Part shown: piece after piece, positions 58,206 through 64,000 of the stretch
Layout of the letters: each line of letters begins with the position of its first letter
Numbering within the stretch: position 1 is the first letter of the stretch
Assembly: GCA_006386115.1 (NCBI GenBank)
Contig: VFIW01000034.1
Coordinates: 186,001 to 250,000 of the forward strand
DNA: 64,000 bases
Origin: Globisporangium splendens
Taxonomy: Eukaryota; Oomycota; Peronosporomycetes; Pythiales; Pythiaceae
Direction: 5' to 3'
Program-made: the position numbers and the translations under genes
Notes under the pieces: generated by a model
Databases searched by the model: none
Seen by the model: only the letters and a program-made list of their open reading frames with translations
What the model was told of the DNA's origin: nothing

Positions 58206-59317
58206 CGTCGCGGTGCCAAAAGGGTGTTGACGGAACCAACGAAAATGCCGAAATGGAAGCAAGTCGACGGTACTGGCCTCGAGAGTAGGCTTTGAATCCT
58301 TCGACAGCAGCAATCGCATGCACCCGTTCTGCAACGCCGTTGAAAGCCGACTGACATATTTGCGCAATGTCGGCAAAACGAGCTTGTGGCTGAGTGACTT
58401 CGTGGTGAATCCAGCATCCTTTTTGACAAAACACGTCATTAATATCAAACTGCAAACAGTAATCAGATTCTAACTCGCCTCCTATTGACACAAATGCATG
58501 TTTCATGTCGTGCTTTCACGTGGACCATCTGAGTTGGCACGAGTGATGAGCACGCAGAAGTCAGTTCACTGTCCTTTCTTTGCACTGATTCAAAGATCTC
58601 CTCCTTGACAGGCTTCGTGATGGGGACGGATCCATCTGGAAAACGTGTGGTGATGGGCGAAGGACCAATTTCTGATTACAAAAGCGACAGCTGGCGTGAC
58701 TGCCTTGTGCTGAAACGCTGTACAGAGCCGCTCGAGGATCTGCTGTGTATGTCGGATCTCAAGGTGTCACGAATGTCGCACCCGAGCGTCCAAATGTGCG
58801 GACAGGTTTGTGCGAATGTGATCATCTCGATGCGCACGCTCTGTGAAAATTCGTCGAGAAATGAATTGAGCTCTTTTGGTATGGAAAACGGATTCAAGTT
58901 GCAGACGAAAAACCAGGATGGCGATGAATTCCACTGAAAAACACCTACTGACGTGCTGAGTATGCATGCAAAATGCTTGCTACAGTTCTTTACCGCTCTC
59001 TCATCAATACTTCAGAGCGTCAAATGCTTCCATCATACAAACCCCGAAAACTCCCCCACTTTCAACCGTTGTCATCGTATCAGCTCTTGAGAACCAGCTT
59101 GCTAGACCGAACACTCGGATTGACATCTTCGGCATTCTTTTTGAGATCGCCGCAACGAGCTTTGTGTATGATTCGTAAATCTGCATGTACACGAATCCGA
59201 GATTTGAGACTCGGTGCATGAGTCGGTCCATCTACTCGGACGTAACACGCAAAATGTCATAGCAAGGTGAGCTCTTGTATGTGTCATCTACTCCCAGCAA
59301 GCCAATTCTCCACCGTG

Positions 59318-59430
59318 TCATGTGGAGACATCCAAAGGTTTCACCTGAATTTGAGACTGTCGTTCTGATTCTACCCCGATTGTGTGATGGTGAATGCCTC
59401 CTTCATGAGGCAAACGGTGCGAGTCAGATT
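59318..59430 (+). repeat. Upstream repeat, copy A
   Basis: Contains GGTTTCACCTGAATTTGAGA and then GATGGTGAATGC...GGCAAACGGTGCGAGTCAGA. Related to copies B and C upstream of the second protease. Confidence 0.55.
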
Positions 59431-59522
59431 TGGAGGAAAAGCATTCGGATATGAAATGATCGGCGTGAATTTGAGAACGTGCTCGTTTGCAAATGCCAGA
59501 GCAGAGTCTTCTCTGTGTCACT

Positions 59523-59528
59523 TCATTC
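59523..59528 (+). promoter_or_regulatory. Putative oomycete Inr (TCATTC)
   Basis: TCATTC lies 34 bp upstream of the ATG, matching the oomycete initiator consensus. The identity with the duplicate starts almost at this site. Confidence 0.4.
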
Positions 59529-59556
59529 GCGAATCTTCCCTCAAGAGATCGCAGCC

Positions 59557-60951
59557 ATGTCGATCTCGATTCTCCTCAAGTGCATCGCGGCGCTCGCGCT
59601 CGCCTCGGCTGGCGTAGCTCAGGCTGCTAAGCCCACGCCGCTCTCGATTGCCGACTCGCATACCTACTCGCTTGTCGTGAACGCGACGTCGCGGACACCA
59701 ACAACGAACACGATCGAAGCCCAAGGCGCGACCTTCATGACTGTCCACTTTGCCTCGTTCAACCTCGCAGCAGGGGACAAGGTCGTCGTACGCGATGTGG
59801 AAGGCTTCACCAAGTACGAGTACACGGGTCTGGGTCGCGCGAACCTCGGCAACTCGACCTCTGGGTTTTACTCGTCGATGATTCCGGGTGATCAAGTGAT
59901 TGTCGAATTCCAACCGAGCTCTGAGAGCGTCACTGGTGCCTACGGCTTCAACATTGACAAGATCACACGCAGCTCCAACACGGGGTCGGCATCGACTATC
60001 TGTGGCACGGATCAGAGTCGGCCTGCAAAATGCTACGTCAATGACACGGCTCTGTCAAGCGCGTACGGAAAAGCGCAGGCGGCGGCCCGATTGTTCATCG
60101 TCGGAGGCACACCATGTTCGGGATGGCTGGTCGGAAGCCAAGGCCACTTGCTCACGAACGCGCACTGCATCAGCACGGCCGAACAGGCATCCCAAACGGA
60201 TTACGAGCTTGGCGCTGAGAGCAGCTCGTGTGAAGAGGAATGCCAACTGCGAGGCGGTTGCAAGGGCACCATCGTGGCTACTTCGGCACAATTGGTCGCA
60301 GTGGACACGAACATCGACTACGCTCTCGTGAAGCTCGACACGACGGCAGATCTCTCCGGCTACGGCTATTTGACCATGCGAGTGTCGGGACCGGTCCAGA
60401 ACGAGCAAATTTACATCCCTCAGCATCCATCCGGCTGGGCGAAGCGCATCGCTGCTGTTGACGACGACGGCAACGTGACGGTAGCCAACAAAGTCGGCCA
60501 GCCTCTCGGTTGCGGTACCTTTCACGTTGGGTATACGGCCGATACCCAAGGCGGGTCGTCGGGGTCGCCGGTACTGGCTGCCTCGGACAACAACGTCATT
60601 GCACTTCACGCTTGTGGAGGTCTTACAGAAGTTTGTGAGAACAGTGGCATCGACATCCGCACGGTCATCTGGGACCTCAAGAACAAGGGAATTACGTTGC
60701 CAGACGATGCGCTCACGGACCCAACCGCCACAATCCCACCTGGCACCTGGACCCCAGATTTCTCAGCGACTCCAGCTCCCACGGCGGCACCGACACCAGC
60801 CGTGCCTTCGACGCTCTGCCGAGTCTTTCGCCAAGCTTCGACTTGTGCGATCTCAGGAACCGTGTGTGCGTGGGTGAATGGCGCGTGCATCCCAAACCCA
60901 GTTACTACGACTCCAACGCCGTCGCCAACGCCAAATGCAGGCCAAGAGTAA
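59557..60951 (+). CDS. Secreted trypsin-like serine protease, tandem copy 1
   Basis: 464 aa; the ATG at 59557 starts a signal peptide (MSISILLKCIAALALASAGV). Beta-rich N-terminal domain ([20 protein letters not shown]), then protease domain with His203 (LLTNAHC), Asp254 (DYALVKL) and Ser335 (GGSSGSP). The C-terminus is short: a Pro/Ala/Thr linker, a four-Cys module (CRVFRQASTCAISGTVCA...) and a [13 protein letters not shown] end. It is the smallest family member. Closest relative, apart from its duplicate, is the 56388-58205 gene by the sequence of the N-terminal domain. Intact and probably active. From 59521 to beyond 61449 the DNA is repeated 2.55 kb downstream. Confidence 0.9.
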   Translation: MSISILLKCIAALALASAGVAQAAKPTPLSIADSHTYSLVVNATSRTPTTNTIEAQGATFMTVHFASFNLAAGDKVVVRDVEGFTKYEYTGLGRANLGNSTSGFYSSMIPGDQVIVEFQPSSESVTGAYGFNIDKITRSSNTGSASTICGTDQSRPAKCYVNDTALSSAYGKAQAAARLFIVGGTPCSGWLVGSQGHLLTNAHCISTAEQASQTDYELGAESSSCEEECQLRGGCKGTIVATSAQLVAVDTNIDYALVKLDTTADLSGYGYLTMRVSGPVQNEQIYIPQHPSGWAKRIAAVDDDGNVTVANKVGQPLGCGTFHVGYTADTQGGSSGSPVLAASDNNVIALHACGGLTEVCENSGIDIRTVIWDLKNKGITLPDDALTDPTATIPPGTWTPDFSATPAPTAAPTPAVPSTLCRVFRQASTCAISGTVCAWVNGACIPNPVTTTPTPSPTPNAGQE

Positions 60952-61704
60952 GGCAAGAGGGAGGAAAACTTTCTCTCTGTGGCCATCCAAAAATACTGAA
61001 CATAATATAAAAGGCAAGAACTGCAGTTGCAACCATGGCAGAGTACGCTCCTTTTGACGTTCAGCGCCGAAAGTTGTGAAGGTCGGCGATGCTGGTCTAG
61101 TGGAGAACTTCATTAATGACAAAACAGTTGGAGCTGAATATGAACATATATTGAGGTGCATCATTTTGGCACTTCTCCGTCAACACCGGACCCAAATTAT
61201 ACCCTCAAAAGAATACTCCATACTCGAGAGACTGGATTTAGGGTACAGTTTGGGTCAGATTTCATTTTGAGTACAAGATTGCTGGATTTTGTAGACCCAA
61301 GCTAAGACCAGGTCGAAAGCTGGGATTTTAGGGTGTCTTGGTTATCTGGTCGACGCAGCATCTTTGTAAACTGGCCACACATATCCCCACCAAAAAAATA
61401 GAATCCAGTGAACGCTTTCGAGTCAGCGAGCACGCACCTGCCATTGTCGCGAGCCGCAGCCACATTTTATGCTGTCATCTGTGGAATTCAGAGCATTCTA
61501 TCTGCAGTAGCAAGTGGACTCACACGAGCTCCCTCATTCACTGACTGGTAGCGTGACAACGGTGGTGCATGGGACGTTGTTGGCATCATCGCGTGGTACG
61601 ATTCGTACATATCATCGCTGGTCACTTGCAGTTGGACCAAACATCTACGAGCCCGACTATGAAACAACGCGGTACCAAAAGAAAATGCCAAACACGTTAC
61701 GCAC

Positions 61705-61800
61705 CTGCTTGCTTCAAGCGTTCCCATTGCACAAACTCACCGCATCATGTGGAGTCTTTCACGGTTTCACCTCGATTTGAGACTGCTATCTGATTCTGCC
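61705..61800 (+). repeat. Upstream repeat, copy B
   Basis: Contains CTTCAAGCGTTCCCA, CATGTGGAG and GGTTTCACCTCGATTTGAGA; matches the left half of copy A and part of C. Confidence 0.5.
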
Positions 61801-61844
61801 CGATGACGCGATCGAAGATTGACAACAGTGATAGGCTCTAGTAT

Positions 61845-61995
61845 GTACGCTTCAAGCATTCCCAACATGTAACCGCTACATCGCGTCGTGTGGGGAATTT
61901 CCGAGCCAAACTTGCAGCAGAGATTGTTGTTTTCTCCGATGGCGTGATGGTGAATGCATGTCTCCTTGATGGGGCAAACGGTGCGAGTCAGACTT
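61845..61995 (+). repeat. Upstream repeat, copy C
   Basis: Contains CTTCAAGCATTCCCA, CGTGTGGGG and then TGATGGTGAATGC...GGGCAAACGGTGCGAGTCAGA; matches B at its left and A at its right. Confidence 0.5.
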
Positions 61996-62071
61996 CGCAC
62001 GTGGATACGAAATCAAAGTTGATTTCAGGACTCTTGGGTCTTCCACAAGCAAAAGCTTTCTCATTGTTGCT

Positions 62072-62077
62072 TCATTC
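62072..62077 (+). promoter_or_regulatory. Putative oomycete Inr (TCATTC), duplicate
   Basis: Same element as at 59523, 34 bp upstream of the ATG at 62106. It lies at the left end of the duplication. Confidence 0.4.
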
Positions 62078-62105
62078 GCGAATCTTCCCTCAAGAGATCG
62101 CAGCC

Positions 62106-63502
62106 ATGCCGTCGATCTCGATTCTCCTCAAGTGCATCGCGGCGCTCGCGCTCGCCTCGGCTGGCGTAGCTCAGGCTGCTAAGCCCACGCCGCTCTCGAT
62201 TGCCGACTCGCATACCTACTCGCTTGTCGTGAACGCGACGTCGCGGACACCAACAACGAACACGATCGAAGCCCAAGGCGCGACCTTCATGACTGTCCAC
62301 TTTGCCTCGTTCAACCTCGCAGCAGGGGACAAGGTCGTCGTGCGCGATGTGGAAGGCTTCACCAAGTACGAGTACACGGGTCTGGGTCGCGCGAACCTCG
62401 GCAACTCGACCTCTGGGTTTTACTCGTCGATGATTCCGGGTGATCAAGTGATTGTCGAATTCCAACCGAGCTCTGAGAGCGTCACTGGTGCCTACGGCTT
62501 CAACATTGACAAGATCACACGCAGCTCCAACACGGGGTCGGCATCGACTATCTGTGGCACGGATCAGAGTCGGCCTGCAAAATGCTACGTCAATGACACG
62601 GCTCTGTCAAGCGCGTACGGAAAAGCGCAGGCGGCGGCCCGATTGTTCATCGTCGGAGGCAACCGTGTTCGGGATGGCTGGTCGGAAGCCAAGGCCACTT
62701 GCTCACGAACGCGCACTGCATCAGCACGGCCGAACAGGCATCCCAAACGGATTACGAGCTTGGCGCTGAGAGCAGCTCGTGTGAAGAGGAATGCCAACTG
62801 CGAGGCGGTTGCAAGGGCACCATCGTGGCTACTTCGGCACAATTGGTCGCAGTGGACACGAACATCGACTACGCTCTCGTGAAGCTCGACACGACGGCAG
62901 ATCTCTCCGGCTACGGCTATTTGACCATGCGAGTGTCGGGACCGGTCCAGAACGAGCAAATTTACATCCCTCAGCATCCATCCGGCTGGGCGAAGCGCAT
63001 CGCTGCTGTTGACGACGACGGCAACGTGACGGTAGCCAACAAAGTCGGCCAGCCTCTCGGTTGCGGTACCTTTCACGTTGGGTATACGGCCGATACCCAA
63101 GGCGGGTCGTCGGGGTCGCCGGTACTGGCTGCCTCGGACAACAACGTCATTGCACTTCACGCTTGTGGAGGTCTTACAGAAGTTTGTGAGAACAGTGGCA
63201 TCGACATCCGCACGGTCATCTGGGACCTCAAGAACAAGGGAATTACGTTGCCAGACGATGCGCTCACGGACCCAACCGCCACAATCCCACCTGGCACCTG
63301 GACCCCAGATTTCTCAGCGACTCCAGCTCCCACGGCGGCACCGACACCAGCCGTGCCTTCGACGCTCTGCCGAGTCTTTCGCCAAGCTTCGACTTGTGCG
63401 ATCTCAGGAACCGTGTGTGCGTGGGTGAATGGCGCGTGCATCCCAAACCCAGTTACTACGACTCCAACGCCGTCGCCAACGCCAAATGCAGGCCAAGAGT
63501 AA
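62106..63502 (+). pseudogene. Secreted serine protease, tandem copy 2, frameshifted
   Basis: ATG 62106 (MPSISILLKC), with an extra codon relative to copy 1. Near 62660-62675 one base is missing and one is changed relative to copy 1 (GGCACACCATGTTC becomes GGCAACCGTGTTC). The frame shifts about 18 codons before the active-site His, so the direct product stops near 62882 without His, Asp or Ser. After the break the original frame resumes with the complete DYALVKL and GGSSGSP motifs to 63502. Either a very young pseudogene or an error in one copy; the rest is otherwise identical to copy 1. Confidence 0.8.
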
Positions 63503-64000
63503 GGCAAGAGGGAGGAAAACTTTCTCTCTGTGGCCATCCAAAAATACTGAACATAATATAAAAGGCAAGAACTGCAGTTGCAACCATGGCAGAGTACGCT
63601 CCTTTTGACGTTCAGCGCCGAAAGTTGTGAAGGTCGGCGATGCTGGTCTAGTGGAGAACTTCATTAATGACAAAACAGTTGGAGCTGAATATGAACATAT
63701 ATTGAGGTGCATCATTTTGGCACTTCTCCGTCAACACCGGACCCAAATTATACCCTCAAAAGAATACTCCATACTCGAGAGACTGGATTTAGGGTACAGT
63801 TTGGGTCAGATTTCATTTTGAGTACAAGATTGCTGGATTTTGTAGACCCAAGCTAAGACCAGGTCGAAAGCTGGGATTTTAGGGTGTCTTGGTTATCTGG
63901 TCGACGCAGCATCTTTGTAAACTGGCCACACATATCCCCACCAAAAAAATAGAATCCAGTGAACGCTTTCGAGTCAGCGAGCACGCACCTGCCATTGTCG

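Larger units (their letters stand above)
58206..59556. promoter_or_regulatory. Divergent intergenic region between two proteases
   Basis: 1.35 kb containing both promoters, the first copy of an upstream repeat (59318-59430) and an Inr-like site at 59523. A 110-codon + frame at 58605-58937 has no recognised domain and no good start context. Confidence 0.45.
59521..61449 (+). repeat. Direct segmental duplication, left copy
   Basis: Nearly identical to 62070-64000 (offset about 2.55 kb). By eye only a 3-bp insertion after the ATG, one substitution near 59790 and a small change near 60110 differ. The right end is beyond the window. Confidence 0.92.
60952..62069. other. Intergenic region between tandem proteases
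   Basis: 1.1 kb. The left ~500 bp belongs to the duplicated unit and the rest is unique, including upstream repeats B and C. No gene recognised. Confidence 0.5.
62070..64000 (+). repeat. Direct segmental duplication, right copy (runs off window)
   Basis: Right copy of 59521-61449. It begins at the Inr-like TCATTC of the protease and continues to the window edge. Confidence 0.92.

Noticed and set aside
58605..58937. 110-codon + frame between two proteases
   Set aside because: No recognised domain, the first in-frame ATG is internal, and there is no splice or homology support.
59521..64000. Tandem protease duplication as a retrotransposon
   Set aside because: No reverse transcriptase, LTR or poly-A. 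The copy includes more than 450 bp beyond the stop, so direct segmental duplication is simpler.
1..64000. tRNA and rRNA genes
   Set aside because: I saw none by eye on either strand. A tRNAscan or Infernal run would be decisive; I do not claim absence with certainty.

Overview
This window reads as nuclear DNA of an oomycete, most likely of the Pythium/Phytophthora group. The genes are eukaryotic and closely packed. Their introns are short (about 60-105 nt, GT..YAG). The protein set is typical of oomycetes: a START-FYVE fusion, LRR-type and ankyrin-type TKL kinases, and secreted enzymes with Thr/Pro-rich tails. Two genes carry CBEL-like CBM1-PAN modules. I saw no rRNA, tRNA, CRISPR array or recognisable transposase. 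The species cannot be named from the sequence alone.

Layout. 1-3.3 kb: 3' part of a C2-domain/coiled-coil gene with a broken frame. 4.1-9.8 kb: two secreted trypsin-like proteases on the + strand with an identical 1.2-kb core and unrelated C-termini. 10.8-13.0 kb: a seven-exon SPRY-domain gene. 13.2-17.4 kb (-): the spliceosomal DEAD-box helicase PRP5/DDX46. 18.0-21.7 kb (-): a START-FYVE-FIST fusion. 22.7-24.3 kb: an F-box gene. 24.4-26.2 kb: a decayed BBS1. 27.0-28.8 kb: TAF6. 29.0-30.3 kb (-): a GH17 glucanase. 30.9-32.6 kb (-): an ankyrin-TKL kinase with several frameshifts. 33.7-39.7 kb: a run of small housekeeping genes (an unknown gene, a basic protein, MRPS33, ribulose-phosphate epimerase, MRT4, eIF3h). 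40.2-43.0 kb (-): an IQ/coiled-coil protein. 43.5-45.3 kb: a RecQ helicase. About 46.0-49.9 kb: an LRR receptor-like kinase. 50.4-63.5 kb: four more members of the secreted protease family, two of them in a very recent tandem duplication that runs off the right edge.

The middle of the window is ordinary conserved cell biology: splicing, transcription, translation and ribosome assembly, carbon metabolism, DNA repair. It is flanked by an expanding family of six secreted serine proteases. All six share a signal peptide, an N-terminal beta-rich domain, a His/Asp/Ser protease domain and a Thr/Pro linker. They differ in what follows: a small four-cysteine module, a Lys/Pro tail, or three CBM1-PAN units like those of the oomycete cellulose-binding elicitor lectin CBEL. 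The protease-CBEL fusion is the most interesting system here. It looks like a cell-wall- or cellulose-anchored extracellular protease family evolving by duplication, gene conversion and tail swapping.

Caution on quality: several genes carry single frameshifts or stops. At least one patch (about 52.2-52.6 kb) has so many indels against neighbouring repeat copies that it looks like uncorrected long-read sequence. Some 'pseudogenes' may therefore be assembly errors.
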